A stretch of DNA of 64,000 bases from an uncultured Opitutia bacterium (GTDB lineage Bacteria > Verrucomicrobiota > Verrucomicrobiia > Opitutales > Opitutaceae): contig CAIKHO010000078.1 in NCBI GenBank assembly GCA_903827245.1, positions 1-64,000 of the forward strand, written 5' to 3'. Shown here piece after piece: positions 1-8,696 of the stretch; the first letter of the stretch is position 1; each line of letters starts with the position of its first letter. The translations under genes were made by a program, and so were the position numbers. The notes below the pieces were generated by a model. That model worked only from the letters and a program-made list of their open reading frames with translations. It did no database searches and was not told where the DNA came from.

Positions 1-73
1 CCACCCGGAATCCGCCGCCCGGAGGTCGGCGGCCACCTTGCGGTTTCGCAGCGATACGGGTCTCACCCTGCAT
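1..73 (-). CDS. Possible 5' end of a small unknown protein (partial, weak)
   Basis: On the minus strand an ATG at 73 opens a frame that stays open to the window edge (24 codons), giving a Gly/Arg/Pro-rich start (MQGETRIAAKPQGGRR). It lies downstream of the rplQ terminator. I see no clear ribosome binding site and the stretch is too short for a family call, so it may be a chance frame. Confidence 0.2.
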   Translation of the reverse strand, partial: MQGETRIAAKPQGGRRPPGGGFRV

Positions 74-143
74 GATTTCGGCTTAAGGTCGCTTGGAAAT
101 TGTCACGGCGGGTCGCGGTTCGGTCGCGGAGACGAACCGGGAC

Positions 144-179
144 AAAAAAAAGCGCGCCGAAGTTTCCTTCGACGCGCCG
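144..179 (-). terminator. Rho-independent terminator after rplQ
   Basis: On the minus strand a GC-rich stem (GGCGCGTCGAAG pairing with CTTCGGCGCGC, one mismatch, GAAA-type loop) is followed by a run of eight T. It starts about 30 bases after the rplQ stop and closes the whole ribosomal protein/alpha run. Confidence 0.9.
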
Positions 180-207
180 GTTTAGAGGGAAATTAGTGAA
201 GACTCAG

Positions 208-693
208 CTACTTCACCTCGGGAGCAGCCGGAACGGCCTCAGGAGCGGCGGCGGCCTTGGCCTTCTTCGCCTTGCCGGCCTTGCGGCCCTTCGACTTCTT
301 GTAGCCGACATCGTCAGCCTTCACCAGCTCGATGAGGGCGAGCTCCGCGGCGTCGCTCTGGCGGGCGCCGAGCTTATAGATGCGGGTGTAGCCTCCGTTG
401 CGGTTGGTGAACTCCTTGTGCTTCTCGTTGAAGAGAAGGGTCACGGCGGTCTCGTCGCGCACATCGCCGAGCGCAAGACGGCGGAGATGCAGGGCGTCCT
501 TCGGGTCGGTCTTCGCCGCGGCCTGCTTGGCCTTGGTGATGACCTTCTCGACGAAGGGCCGGAGCGCCTTGGCCTTGGTGAGGGTGGTCTGGATGCGACC
601 GTGGGTGAGGAGGGACGCGGCGAGGTTGGACAACATCGCGCGGCGATGCTCGACGGTCACACCCAGGGAGGCGTGGTGTTTGTTATGACGCAT
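208..693 (-). CDS. rplQ: 50S ribosomal protein L17
   Basis: Protein of the large subunit near the peptide exit tunnel. The 161-residue product begins MRHNKHHASLGVTVEHRRAM, the diagnostic L17 N-terminus, and the core covers about residues 1-125. Residues from about 130 to the end form a Lys/Ala/Pro tail (KGRKAGKAKKAKAAAAPE) that is absent from the roughly 120-residue E. coli protein. It is the last gene of the block, 180 bases after rpoA, as in the alpha operon of most bacteria, and is followed by a strong terminator. The 180-base spacer before it shows no other gene, only degenerate TTACGA-type words. Confidence 0.97.
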   Translation of the reverse strand: MRHNKHHASLGVTVEHRRAMLSNLAASLLTHGRIQTTLTKAKALRPFVEKVITKAKQAAAKTDPKDALHLRRLALGDVRDETAVTLLFNEKHKEFTNRNGGYTRIYKLGARQSDAAELALIELVKADDVGYKKSKGRKAGKAKKAKAAAAPEAVPAAPEVK

Positions 694-873
694 GGTGTTT
701 TGGTTTCAGGCGGTTCCCGATCGGCAATCCGGTCGCAGCGTGGGGCGGCAGCGGACGGCGCGAGAACCAGTTTAATTTACGATGGATGATTTACGAATCG
801 CGATCTCGGCGGAGGTGCGATGCGCGACTGGCGGAGCCTGTGGCGCATCAAAAACCACCAATCGCAATTGGCC

Positions 874-1875
874 TCAGGCTTCCTTCTTCGTATCGAGGAG
901 GCGCTCGTCGAACTTCATGCCGAGCGAGAGGCCCAAGGCCTCGAGCTTTTCCTTGATCTCGTTGAGCGACTTCTTGCCGAAGTTGCGGTACTTGAGCATC
1001 TCCTGCTCGGTCTTCATCGCCAGTTCGCCCACGGTGGTGATATTGGCGTTGTTGAGGCAGTTCGCGGCACGGACGGAAAGCTCGATCTCGTTGACCGACA
1101 TGTTGAGGAGCTTGCGAAGCTTGTTCTGCTCCTCGCTGACCTCGCTCTGCTGGCTCTCGAACTCGAAGGCCTCCTCGGAGACGCGGTCAAACACGTCAAG
1201 GTGGTGCTTAAGGATGGAGGCGGACTGCTTGAGGGCGTCGTCGGGCGTGATGCGTCCGTCGGTCCAGATCTCGAGAATGAGCTTGTCGTAGTCGGTGATC
1301 TGCCCGACGCGGGTGTTCTCCACGGAGTACTTGACGAGGCGAACGGGCGAGAAGAGCGAGTCGATCGGAATGAAGCCGATGGCCTGTTCCTCCTTCTTGT
1401 TGTCCACGCCGGGGCAGTAACCGCGGCCGGTCTTGATCTCGATCTCGGCCTCGAAGGAGCGCTTGCTGTCGAGGGTGCAGATGAGCTGGTCGGGATTGAC
1501 GACGGTGATGTTGGCGTCGGCCTGGATGTCGGCGGCGGTGACCTTGCCGGTCTTGCTGGCCTTGATCAGGAGGGTGACGGGCTCACGCTTGGTGGAGACG
1601 AGGAGCACCTTCTTCAGGTTGAGGACGATGTCGGTGACATCCTCCACGACATTGTCGATGCTCTGGAACTCATGGTTCACGCCGTCGATCTTGATCGAGG
1701 AGATGGCCGCGCCCTCGATGGAGCTCAGGAGCACGCGGCGGAGGGAGTTGCCGATGGTGTGTCCATAGCCGGCCTCGAAGGGCTCGGCGATGAATTTGGC
1801 GTAGGTAGGGGAAGATGCTTCCTCGACCTTGGTGAGCTTGTTGGGGAGTTCGAATTTTCCGAGACGTTTGGGCAT
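874..1875 (-). CDS. rpoA: DNA-directed RNA polymerase subunit alpha
   Basis: Assembly platform of RNA polymerase. The 333-residue protein has the N-terminal dimerisation/assembly domain (about residues 1-230, including GYGHTIGNSLRRVLLSS) and a C-terminal helix-hairpin-helix domain (about 255-333) that contacts UP elements and activators; the DNA-contact segment ELSVRAANCL is intact. The start at MPKRLGKFEL was chosen because the frame stays open 31 codons further upstream only as a Ser-rich stretch that runs into the rpsD end and has no family counterpart. It lies 55 bases after rpsD and before rplQ, the usual alpha-operon order. Confidence 0.97.
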   Translation of the reverse strand: MPKRLGKFELPNKLTKVEEASSPTYAKFIAEPFEAGYGHTIGNSLRRVLLSSIEGAAISSIKIDGVNHEFQSIDNVVEDVTDIVLNLKKVLLVSTKREPVTLLIKASKTGKVTAADIQADANITVVNPDQLICTLDSKRSFEAEIEIKTGRGYCPGVDNKKEEQAIGFIPIDSLFSPVRLVKYSVENTRVGQITDYDKLILEIWTDGRITPDDALKQSASILKHHLDVFDRVSEEAFEFESQQSEVSEEQNKLRKLLNMSVNEIELSVRAANCLNNANITTVGELAMKTEQEMLKYRNFGKKSLNEIKEKLEALGLSLGMKFDERLLDTKKEA

Positions 1876-1930
1876 GGCGATGAACCCTGGTTGAGCGTTG
1901 ATGATTGAAAACGGAGGAAGCGGCGGAAGC

Positions 1931-2542
1931 TCAGAAGCGCGAGTAGAACTCGACGATGAGCTGTTCATTGATGCCCTGCTCCATCTCGTCGCGCTTGGGC
2001 AGACGGACGACAGTGGCCTTGAAGACCTCGGGATTGAGCGTGAGCCAGCCCGGGACGGTGCGGATGCGGTTTTCCTCGAGCTGGCGGGTGGCCATCTGGC
2101 GGGAGGCGGGCGTGTTCTTGATCTCGATCTCGTCGCCGGGCTGCACGTTGTAGCTCGAGATGTCGACCTTGTGGCCGTTCACGCGGATGTGGCCGTGGTT
2201 GACGAATTGGCGGGCGGCCGCGCGGGTCTTGGCGAAGCCGAGCAGGAAGATGACGCTGTCGAGGCGGGTCTCGAGGAGCTGGAGGAAGCGCTCGCCGGTG
2301 ATGCCGCGCTCGCGCTTGGCGATCTCGAACATGCGGCGGAACTGGCGCTCGAGCAGGCCGTAGATGTAACGGAGCTTCTGCTTTTCGTTCAGGCCGACGG
2401 CGTACTCCGAGAACTTGCGGCGGGACTTGGGCCCGTGCACGCCCGGGGGATAATTGCGGCGTTCAAACGCCTTGCCTGAGCCAAGGATGAGCTGGCCAAA
2501 GCGCCGGCTGATGCGGGTGGTGGGTCCGAGATAGCGAGCCAT
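1931..2542 (-). CDS. rpsD: 30S ribosomal protein S4
   Basis: Primary 16S rRNA binder that nucleates the 30S body; in other bacteria it also represses its own operon. The 203-residue product starts MARYLGPTTRISRRFGQLI and carries the S4 RNA-binding fold around residues 93-155 (RLDSVIFLLGFAKTRAAARQ, then VNGHKVDI). The N-terminal zinc-binding cysteines present in some S4 forms are missing, so this is the cysteine-free type. Length matches E. coli (206). It sits between rpsK and rpoA as in most bacterial alpha operons. Confidence 0.97.
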   Translation of the reverse strand: MARYLGPTTRISRRFGQLILGSGKAFERRNYPPGVHGPKSRRKFSEYAVGLNEKQKLRYIYGLLERQFRRMFEIAKRERGITGERFLQLLETRLDSVIFLLGFAKTRAAARQFVNHGHIRVNGHKVDISSYNVQPGDEIEIKNTPASRQMATRQLEENRIRTVPGWLTLNPEVFKATVVRLPKRDEMEQGINEQLIVEFYSRF

Positions 2543-2590
2543 GGTGGTAGAGAGATAAGTGGTGGGTGACGGGTGACGGGCGCGGGGCGA

Positions 2591-3232
2591 TTACACGCGA
2601 CGGCGCTTGCGCGGACGGCAGCCGTTGTGCGGGATCGGCGTGACGTCGACGATGGAGGTGATCTCCAGGCCGATGGCCTGAAGGGCGCGGATGGCGCTGT
2701 CGCGCCCGAGGCCGGGACCGGACACGCGGATGACGACATCCTTGAGCCCGTGGGACATCGCATTGCGGGCGGCGTCCTGGGCCACGACCTGCGCGGCGTA
2801 GGCGGTGGATTTGCGGGAGCCGCGGAAATTGCACTTGCCGGCGCTCGACCAGGCGATGACGGCACCCTTGCCGTCGGTGATCGAGACGATGGTGTTGTTG
2901 AAGGAGGCGAGGACGTTGACGACACCCGAAGTGACGTTCTTGGAGCCCTTGGCCTTGCGGACCTTGATGGCGCCCAATTCCTCCTTGAGCAGATCCTCGG
3001 CGGTGGGCTGCCGGGCGACACCACCGATCATCTCGACGGGTTTGTCGGAAGCGGGAGCGACTTTCGCCGGAACGGCACCGGTAGCGGCCCCTTCAGCAGC
3101 AGCGGCGGCGGCCTTGAGGCCCCGCGCCTTTTTCTCGGCGGGCGTGGCAGTGGCGGTATCCGCACCACCATCGGCGGGCACAACGGCCTTGGGGGCCTTT
3201 TCTTTTTTCGGTTGGGACATTTCTTCGGCCAT
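2591..3232 (-). CDS. rpsK: 30S ribosomal protein S11 with long N-terminal extension
   Basis: Platform protein of the small subunit that contacts the mRNA path. The conserved S11 core occupies roughly residues 90-213 ([48 protein letters not shown]). Ahead of it lie about 87 extra residues rich in Ala, Lys, Pro and Thr, so the protein is 213 residues long against about 129 in E. coli. An in-frame Met at residue 5 (MSQPKK) could be the true start but would not remove the extension. The frame is clean and the start lies 12 bases after the rpsM stop, so the extension is probably translated. Confidence 0.95.
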   Translation of the reverse strand: MAEEMSQPKKEKAPKAVVPADGGADTATATPAEKKARGLKAAAAAAEGAATGAVPAKVAPASDKPVEMIGGVARQPTAEDLLKEELGAIKVRKAKGSKNVTSGVVNVLASFNNTIVSITDGKGAVIAWSSAGKCNFRGSRKSTAYAAQVVAQDAARNAMSHGLKDVVIRVSGPGLGRDSAIRALQAIGLEITSIVDVTPIPHNGCRPRKRRRV

Positions 3233-3244
3233 GACGGTAAGGGA

Positions 3245-3625
3245 TTAAACTTCTTTGGCTTTGGTGACGCCGACGGTCTTGCGCGGGCCCTTGCGGGTAC
3301 GGGCGTTGGTGCTGGTGCGCTGGCCGCGGACAGGGAGGCTGCGGCGGTGGCGGATGCCACGGTAGCAATTGATCGCCTGCAAACGCTTGAGATTGGCGGC
3401 AAGCTCACGACGGAGATCGCCCTCCAGGACCCACTTGTGCTCCGTGATGAGGTGCAGGATCTTGTTGAGCTGCTCCTCCGTGAGGTCCTGGGCCCGCATG
3501 TCGGGGTTGAGACCGGCCTCCTTGACGAGGAGATCGGCCCGGGTGGGACCGATGCCGTTGATGTAACGGAGGGAGTACGCGACTTTCTTTTTCGCGGGAA
3601 TTTCTACACCGAGGAGACGAGGCAT
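3245..3625 (-). CDS. rpsM: 30S ribosomal protein S13
   Basis: Head protein of the small subunit that contacts the P-site tRNA and forms bridges to the large subunit. The 126-residue product starts [20 protein letters not shown] and includes the helix-turn-helix region ([20 protein letters not shown]) and the basic C-terminal tail ([17 protein letters not shown]) that reaches into the decoding site. It begins 56 bases after map. infA and rpmJ, which normally lie between map and rpsM, are not here: the spacer is too small to hold them. Confidence 0.97.
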   Translation of the reverse strand: MPRLLGVEIPAKKKVAYSLRYINGIGPTRADLLVKEAGLNPDMRAQDLTEEQLNKILHLITEHKWVLEGDLRRELAANLKRLQAINCYRGIRHRRSLPVRGQRTSTNARTRKGPRKTVGVTKAKEV

Positions 3626-3681
3626 GGTGAGTTAGGTTGAGATGAAAAGATGTTAAGTTGGAGAGAGTGAGTGAGGAAAAA

Positions 3682-4485
3682 TCAGGAGGCGGCCGGCAAG
3701 GCGTGGACCGGAGCCAGGACAGGACGCGGGATCGTGAGGATCTCGGGGCCTTTTTCGGTCGTGAGCACGGTATGTTCGAAATGGGCGGAGGGCGAACCGT
3801 CGGCGGCGACAACCGTCCAGCCATCGGGAAGCGTTTTCGTCCGGTACGCGCCAAGGTTGACCATCGGCTCGATTGCGAGGGTCATTCCGGCCTTGATCCG
3901 GTCGCCCGAATTGCGGCGGCCGAAGTTCGGGATCTGCGGCTCCTCGTGCATCGAGAGGCCGACCCCATGGCCGACCATGTCGCGGACAACCCCGAAACCG
4001 TGGCTTTCGACGTGCCGCTGAATGGCGTTGGAGATGTCGCCGATCCGGTGCCCGACCCGCGCCTCGGCGATGCCGATCCGGAGCGCCTCCTCGGTGACAC
4101 GCAGCAATTGCTGGATGGCGGGAGCGACGACCCCGACGGGGACCGTGGCGGCGTTGTCGCCGATGTAGCCCTCGTGCTCGACCACAACGTCGAGCGAGAC
4201 GATGTCGCCATCCCGCAGGATGCGCCGGAAAGACGGGATGCCGTGAACGACCTCCTCGTTGACCGAGATGCAGGTGTGAGCCGGATAGCGTCGCGAACCG
4301 ATCTGGTAGCCGTAGCAGGCGCTGCGGGCGCCCTGCCGGGCGATGGCGGAGCGACCCGCCTCTTCCAGATCCTGGGTGCTGATGCCGGGCCTGACGAGCG
4401 CCTTCAGTTCCTGAAGGACGTTCGCCGCAATCGCGCACGACTCGCGCATGCGCACGATCTGGCGATCATTCTTGATCGGGATCAT
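3682..4485 (-). CDS. map: Methionine aminopeptidase, type I
   Basis: Removes the initiator Met from nascent proteins. The 267-residue product has the pita-bread fold with all five metal ligands visible: two Asp in SLDVVVEHEGYIGDNAATV, His in MVGHGVGLSMHEEP, Glu in MTLAIEPMVN and Glu in SAHFEHTVLTTEKG. Length agrees with E. coli (264). The start at MIPIKNDRQI overlaps the stop of the preceding adenylate-kinase-like gene as ATGA, which implies coupled translation; the longer frame adds only five residues. It lies in the secY-adk-map order typical of the spc operon. Confidence 0.96.
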   Translation of the reverse strand: MIPIKNDRQIVRMRESCAIAANVLQELKALVRPGISTQDLEEAGRSAIARQGARSACYGYQIGSRRYPAHTCISVNEEVVHGIPSFRRILRDGDIVSLDVVVEHEGYIGDNAATVPVGVVAPAIQQLLRVTEEALRIGIAEARVGHRIGDISNAIQRHVESHGFGVVRDMVGHGVGLSMHEEPQIPNFGRRNSGDRIKAGMTLAIEPMVNLGAYRTKTLPDGWTVVAADGSPSAHFEHTVLTTEKGPEILTIPRPVLAPVHALPAAS

Positions 4486-4925
4486 GCAGCGCGGTCGCAA
4501 TCGGCCGCCTCGAAAAGGAGGCCGAGCGTGCGGTAGTGTTGGGTGACGGGCGCGAGCGCCAGCGTGGCACTGCCGGCGAGGACACCGTGAAGCGCCTCAT
4601 CCCGGGCATCGAGCCATTCGTCAAACACCATGGCCTGGAGCAGCGTAGCCGGGAAGTCCGTGAGGACGAATCCCGCATCAGGTTTGCGCGTGAAGAACCA
4701 CCGGCGCAGGGGCGCAAGGGCTGCTTCATCGGCCGCGCCGGAGGCGCGGCGACGCGAAATCTCCCGCCGCATCAAGCCGGTGGGAGAGACGTGCTCTAAA
4801 TTCAAAGAACGGAGCCGATCCAAGATCGTTTCGGGCAGGGAATCCGCCGAACCGAGGATCAGGAGCTTGGTTTTGGCGGTAAGGCCAAACCGAGAAAAGA
4901 GGTCGTTGATGGCTTCCATTGCCAC
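4482..4925 (-). CDS. Degenerate adenylate kinase-like protein without P-loop
   Basis: The gene occupies the canonical adk slot between secY and map but codes for only 147 residues against about 214 in E. coli Adk. The family outline is still recognisable: a first strand (KLLILGS), an NMP-binding-like helix (LEHVSPTGLMRREIS, compare ISTGDMLR), GFVLTDFPATLLQA (compare GFLLDGFPRT..QA) and an end resembling the Adk C-terminal helix (VTQHYRTLGLLFEA). The Walker A sequence GxPGxGKGT is replaced by GSADSLPETI, the LID domain is missing and the catalytic arginines are not visible. ATP binding and phosphotransfer are therefore unlikely. The start lies 12 bases after secY and the stop overlaps map. The frame is intact, so a non-catalytic role or a stage of decay are both possible; family assignment is moderate. 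Confidence 0.75.
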   Translation of the reverse strand: MAMEAINDLFSRFGLTAKTKLLILGSADSLPETILDRLRSLNLEHVSPTGLMRREISRRRASGAADEAALAPLRRWFFTRKPDAGFVLTDFPATLLQAMVFDEWLDARDEALHGVLAGSATLALAPVTQHYRTLGLLFEAADCDRAA

Positions 4926-4937
4926 CGGAGTAAAGAA

Positions 4938-6449
4938 CTATTTGCCCGAGAACCGGCGGAAGATCGCAATCCCGACCCCCAGCAGCAGCAAGCCGAGCAT
5001 CGGCAGGGCCACCTTCATCACCGCCTCGGAGCTAAGCGCCTCGCCGCTCATGCCGGACGGGTTGCCGCTGCGGGCCCGAATGCGACCCTTCTTCAGGAAA
5101 CCGTCGTAATGCCGCTGGAGGAGGAAAGTCTCAACCTGGCGCATGGTATCGAGAATTACACCCACGGTGATCAGCATGCCCGTGCCGCCAAAGAAGGCCG
5201 CAATGCTGTACTGGATGTTCATGTAGTTGTAGAGCAGATCAGGCATGACCGCGATGATCGTCAGGAAGATCGCGCCCGCGAGGGTCAGGCGGGTCATGAT
5301 GAAGTCCAGGAACTGGGCGGTCGGCTCGCCGGGGCGGACACCAGGGACATACCCGCCGTATTTCTTCAGGTCATCGGCAATCTGAATCGGCTTGAACATG
5401 ACCGATACCCAGAAATAGCTGAAGAACATGATCAGCATGGTGTAGAGCACATAGTAGCTCCAGTGACCGCGGGCGAGGGCCGTGGAAAAATCGATCAGGT
5501 ATTTCTGGTTAAAGTAGGCGCCGATGTACGAGAGGATCTGCTGGGGAAACAGCAGGATGGCCTGGCCGAAGATGACGGGCATGACGCCGGAGTAGTTGAC
5601 CTTGAGCGGGAGGAAGGAGCTCTGGCCGCCCATGACCTTGTTGCCCACAACGCGCTTGGCGTACTGCACCGGAATCTTGCGCTGGCCCTGCACGACCATG
5701 ATGACGCCCATGGTGACGGCGAAAAAGAGCAGGATCATCACCGCCGCCTGCGGAAGGCCCATGTTGGTCCCCGTGCCGACCGGGCGGACAAACATGTGGT
5801 AGGTGTCGCGGGCCGCACTCGGGATGCGGGACAGGATGCCGACGGTGATCAGGAGTGAGACGCCGTTGCCAATGCCGCGCTGCGTGATCTGCTCGCCGAG
5901 CCACATCATCAGCATGGTGCCGGCGGTCATGATGAGCACCGACTGGGCGAAGAACCAGAAGCCCGGGTTCATCACGATGGCGCCGTAGGTGTTGATGTCG
6001 TAATCGTGCAGCGCCGGCAGTTTCGCCGGATTCTCCAGCGCGACGATCGTCAGCGTGCCCTGGATCAGACAGATCAGGACGGTGGCGTAACGGGTGTACT
6101 GGGTGAGCTTCTGGCGGCCGACATCACCCTCCTGCTGCAGGCGGCTGAGCGCAGGCACGACTGCGGTCATGAGCTGGAAGATGATGGAGGCGCTGATGTA
6201 GGGCATGATGCCCAGCGCTCCGATGGCGCCGTTCACGAGCGCGCCGCCGGTGAACATGTTGTACAGGCCGATCACCCCGCCAACCCCGTTGGCCGACTGC
6301 TGGGCGAAAAACTGCTTGAGCGGGAGCGGATTGATGCCCGGCAGCGGGATGGAGGCCGCCACCCGGGCGATGAAGAGCATCGCCAGCGTGTAGAAAATTC
6401 GGGAGCGAAGCTCGGGGATCTTCAGGGAGTTCGTGAAGGCGGAGAACAC
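4938..6449 (-). CDS. secY: Protein translocase subunit SecY
   Basis: Central pore of the Sec translocon in the inner membrane; it partners with SecE, which is encoded in the same block at 31004-31207. The 503-residue product shows about ten hydrophobic segments, the N-terminal plug region (SIPLPGINPLPL), GIMPYISASIIFQLMT, and the SecA/ribosome-contact cytosolic loops (MWLGEQITQRGIGNGVS and QGQRKIPVQYAKRVVG). It is about 60 residues longer than E. coli SecY, mostly in loops and near the end (RARSGNPSGMSGEA). It follows rplO by 103 bases and precedes the adk-like gene by 12. Confidence 0.97.
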   Translation of the reverse strand: MFSAFTNSLKIPELRSRIFYTLAMLFIARVAASIPLPGINPLPLKQFFAQQSANGVGGVIGLYNMFTGGALVNGAIGALGIMPYISASIIFQLMTAVVPALSRLQQEGDVGRQKLTQYTRYATVLICLIQGTLTIVALENPAKLPALHDYDINTYGAIVMNPGFWFFAQSVLIMTAGTMLMMWLGEQITQRGIGNGVSLLITVGILSRIPSAARDTYHMFVRPVGTGTNMGLPQAAVMILLFFAVTMGVIMVVQGQRKIPVQYAKRVVGNKVMGGQSSFLPLKVNYSGVMPVIFGQAILLFPQQILSYIGAYFNQKYLIDFSTALARGHWSYYVLYTMLIMFFSYFWVSVMFKPIQIADDLKKYGGYVPGVRPGEPTAQFLDFIMTRLTLAGAIFLTIIAVMPDLLYNYMNIQYSIAAFFGGTGMLITVGVILDTMRQVETFLLQRHYDGFLKKGRIRARSGNPSGMSGEALSSEAVMKVALPMLGLLLLGVGIAIFRRFSGK

Positions 6450-6552
6450 GGTGGGGGGAAGTACGATTTATGATTTACGGATAACGATGGCGGATAGGAT
6501 GGACGGCGTTCGCCTCAGTCGTAATTCCGAAATCGGAAATCAAAAAAATGGC

Positions 6553-6999
6553 TTAACCAACGATGGCCTGGCCGCCGGCCTTCTCGATCTTGGCCTTGGC
6601 GGATTCCGAAAACTTGGCCGCAGTAACCTTGAGCGCGCGGCCCAGTTCGCCGTCACCGAGGATCTTGACGCTGGTCTCGCCCTTGCGGATCAGGCCGCTG
6701 GTGGCGAGCACGCCGGCATCGACCTCTGTGACCTTGGCGTCGAGCGCCGCGAGGTCGCCGACATTAAGGATGGCAATCTCGGTGCGGAAAGCGGCCTGGT
6801 TGAAGCCGCGGTGCGGGAGCTTGCGGTAAAGGGGCATCTGGCCGCCCTCGAAGCCGGGGCGGATGCTGCTGCCGGAGCGGGCCGACTGGCCCTTGCCACC
6901 TCGGCCGCTGGTCTTGCCATGGCCGCCGCCTTCGCCGCAGCCCACGCGTTTCTTGCGGTGCACGGCACCGGCAACGTTCTTAAGTTCGTGAAGTTTCAT
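6553..6999 (-). CDS. rplO: 50S ribosomal protein L15
   Basis: Late assembly protein of the large subunit. The 148-residue product has the Gly-rich N-terminus (GCGEGGGHGKTSGRGGKGQ) and the FEGGQMPLYRKLPHRGF signature. The start at MKLHELKNVAG was chosen over an upstream ATG 16 codons away because family members begin there and a GAGGAACC-type ribosome binding site stands just before it. rpmD (L30), which usually lies between rpsE and rplO, is absent: only 91 bases separate the two genes. Confidence 0.96.
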   Translation of the reverse strand: MKLHELKNVAGAVHRKKRVGCGEGGGHGKTSGRGGKGQSARSGSSIRPGFEGGQMPLYRKLPHRGFNQAAFRTEIAILNVGDLAALDAKVTEVDAGVLATSGLIRKGETSVKILGDGELGRALKVTAAKFSESAKAKIEKAGGQAIVG

Positions 7000-7090
7000 G
7001 GAGGTTCCTCGGAGGCGCCCCACCCCATCGATTCCGCCCGGGATCAAACCCGGACGGTCGGAAGTGGAACTCGGATGGTTATGGTTTAAA

Positions 7091-7720
7091 TTAGGCCGTG
7101 GCTGCGCGGAGCTTGGTGATGTCCGCGGAAAGGCGGAGCTGCAGGAGGGCGTTGACCGTCGCGTTGACGACGGCGATGTGGTTGTTGGACCCCATCGACT
7201 TGGTCAGGACGTTCTTCACGCCCGCAGCCTCGAGCACGGCGCGCACGCCGCCGCCGGCGATGAGGCCGGTGCCGGGCGAGGCGGGCTTGAGGAGGACCTT
7301 GCCGCCATCGTAAATGCCGAGGACGTCATGGGGAATCGTGTCGCCCTTGAGCTTCACGTGGACCATGTGCTTGTGGGCGTGGGCGGTGCTCTTCTTGATG
7401 GCATCCGGCACCTCGTTGGCCTTGCCGTAGCCCACGCCAATGTTGCCCCTCTGGTCGCCGACGACGGCGAGGGCGGAAAAACTGAAGCGACGGCCGCCCT
7501 TCACCACCTTGGCGCAGCGGTTGATGAAGACGACCTTCTCGACCATGGCCGGCGAACCGTCGGCATTCGGCGGGGCGGGCTTGTTGCGGTCATCACGGCG
7601 GAACTCGCGCCGCGGGGCGCGGTGGGAGCGCTCGGGGGCACGGTCAGGTGCGGCAGCGGGCGCGGCAGCAGGTGTGACCGGGGCGGACTCGGGGGCGGAA
7701 GAAACGGGATCGGTGCTCAT
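7091..7720 (-). CDS. rpsE: 30S ribosomal protein S5 with N-terminal extension
   Basis: Small-subunit protein important for decoding accuracy and mRNA helicase activity at the entry tunnel. The double-stranded-RNA-binding and C-terminal domains (about residues 59-209) are standard: [53 protein letters not shown]. About 58 extra N-terminal residues rich in Ala, Pro and Arg make the protein 209 residues long against 167 in E. coli. An internal ATG at the core start (residue 59) could be an alternative start, but the upstream frame begins with a normal ATG 9 bases after rplR, so I keep the long form. Confidence 0.95.
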   Translation of the reverse strand: MSTDPVSSAPESAPVTPAAAPAAAPDRAPERSHRAPRREFRRDDRNKPAPPNADGSPAMVEKVVFINRCAKVVKGGRRFSFSALAVVGDQRGNIGVGYGKANEVPDAIKKSTAHAHKHMVHVKLKGDTIPHDVLGIYDGGKVLLKPASPGTGLIAGGGVRAVLEAAGVKNVLTKSMGSNNHIAVVNATVNALLQLRLSADITKLRAATA

Positions 7721-7729
7721 AGGCGGTGA

Positions 7730-8092
7730 TTAGAATGCGAGTCCGCCCTCGCGGGCGGCGTCGGCGAACGCTTTGACTTTGCCGTGGTAGCGGGCGCCGT
7801 TGCGGTCAAAGACGACCGCGGTGATGCCGGCGGCCTTCGCCTTGGTGGCAAAGGCGACGCCCAGGGCCTTGGCGCCGGCGAGGTTGGCCTGGAGCTTCTG
7901 CTTGCGCAGCGAGGGATCGAGCGTGCCCAGAAACACGATCGTGGCGCCGGCATCGTCGTTGACGGCCTGCGCGTAGATGTGCTTCGTGCTGAACTTCACG
8001 CTCAGGCGGGGGCGAACGGCGGTGCCGTTGACTTTCTTGCGGATGCGCCAGCGGCGCTTCTGAAGGAGACTGGCTTTGCGAATGGTGTTCAT
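7730..8092 (-). CDS. rplR: 50S ribosomal protein L18
   Basis: 5S rRNA-binding protein of the central protuberance, working with L5. The 120-residue product has the basic N-terminus ([20 protein letters not shown]), [16 protein letters not shown] and the C-terminal [20 protein letters not shown] signature. Length agrees with E. coli (117). It lies between rplF and rpsE, with only 9 bases before rpsE. Confidence 0.97.
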   Translation of the reverse strand: MNTIRKASLLQKRRWRIRKKVNGTAVRPRLSVKFSTKHIYAQAVNDDAGATIVFLGTLDPSLRKQKLQANLAGAKALGVAFATKAKAAGITAVVFDRNGARYHGKVKAFADAAREGGLAF

Positions 8093-8143
8093 GGGCGGGC
8101 CCTCGGGAGAAAGATAAAGATAAAGAGGAACGAGAAAGATTCG

Positions 8144-8683
8144 TCAGGCGACGGTCTTGCCTTCCTTGCGGCGGACCCGTTCACCCACGATGCGGACGCC
8201 CTTGCCCTTGTAGGGCTCCGGCGGATAATAACTGCGGATCTCGGCGGTGACGGCACCGACGAGCTGCTTGTCGGCGCCCTCGACCTTGAGCTTGGTCTGG
8301 TCGGTGACTGTGATCTTGATGCCCTCGGGCACATCCATGATGATCGGATGCGAGTAGCCAAGGGCCAGGTCGAGCTGCTTGCCCTTGAGGTTGGCCTTGA
8401 ACCCGACGCCCTGGATCTCGAGCTCCTTGAAGTAGCCCACGGACACGCCCTTGACCATGCCGGCGATGACGGAGCGGACGGTGCCATACATCGCCTTGGC
8501 GAAACGGCTGGTGTCCTCGGTCGGGCTGACGACGACTTTCTTGTCGGCGACGGAAATTTTCACGACGGGAGCAAAGCTCTTGGTGACCTTGCCCTTGGGG
8601 CCCTCGACGTGGACGGTGTGGTCCTTGATGTCGACCTTGACCTTGTCGGGGATGGGAACGGGTTGTTTGCCGATGCGGCTCAT
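8144..8683 (-). CDS. rplF: 50S ribosomal protein L6
   Basis: Large-subunit protein near the factor-binding site, made of two similar domains. The 179-residue product begins MSRIGKQPVPIPDKVKVDI and ends with the conserved segment PPEPYKGKGVRIVGERVRRK. The upstream 14-codon frame extension overlaps the rpsH end and has no family support, so the MSRIGKQ start is used; it sits 13 bases after the rpsH stop. Confidence 0.97.
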   Translation of the reverse strand: MSRIGKQPVPIPDKVKVDIKDHTVHVEGPKGKVTKSFAPVVKISVADKKVVVSPTEDTSRFAKAMYGTVRSVIAGMVKGVSVGYFKELEIQGVGFKANLKGKQLDLALGYSHPIIMDVPEGIKITVTDQTKLKVEGADKQLVGAVTAEIRSYYPPEPYKGKGVRIVGERVRRKEGKTVA

Positions 8684-8696
8684 GGTGGGTGGCGGG

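Noticed and set aside
100-789. 229-codon plus frame over rplQ
   Set aside because: Antisense of rplQ and its terminator; no recognisable protein.
7000-7090. A hidden rpmD (L30) between rpsE and rplO
   Set aside because: The 91 bases are too few for the roughly 60-codon gene, and no L30-like frame is visible.
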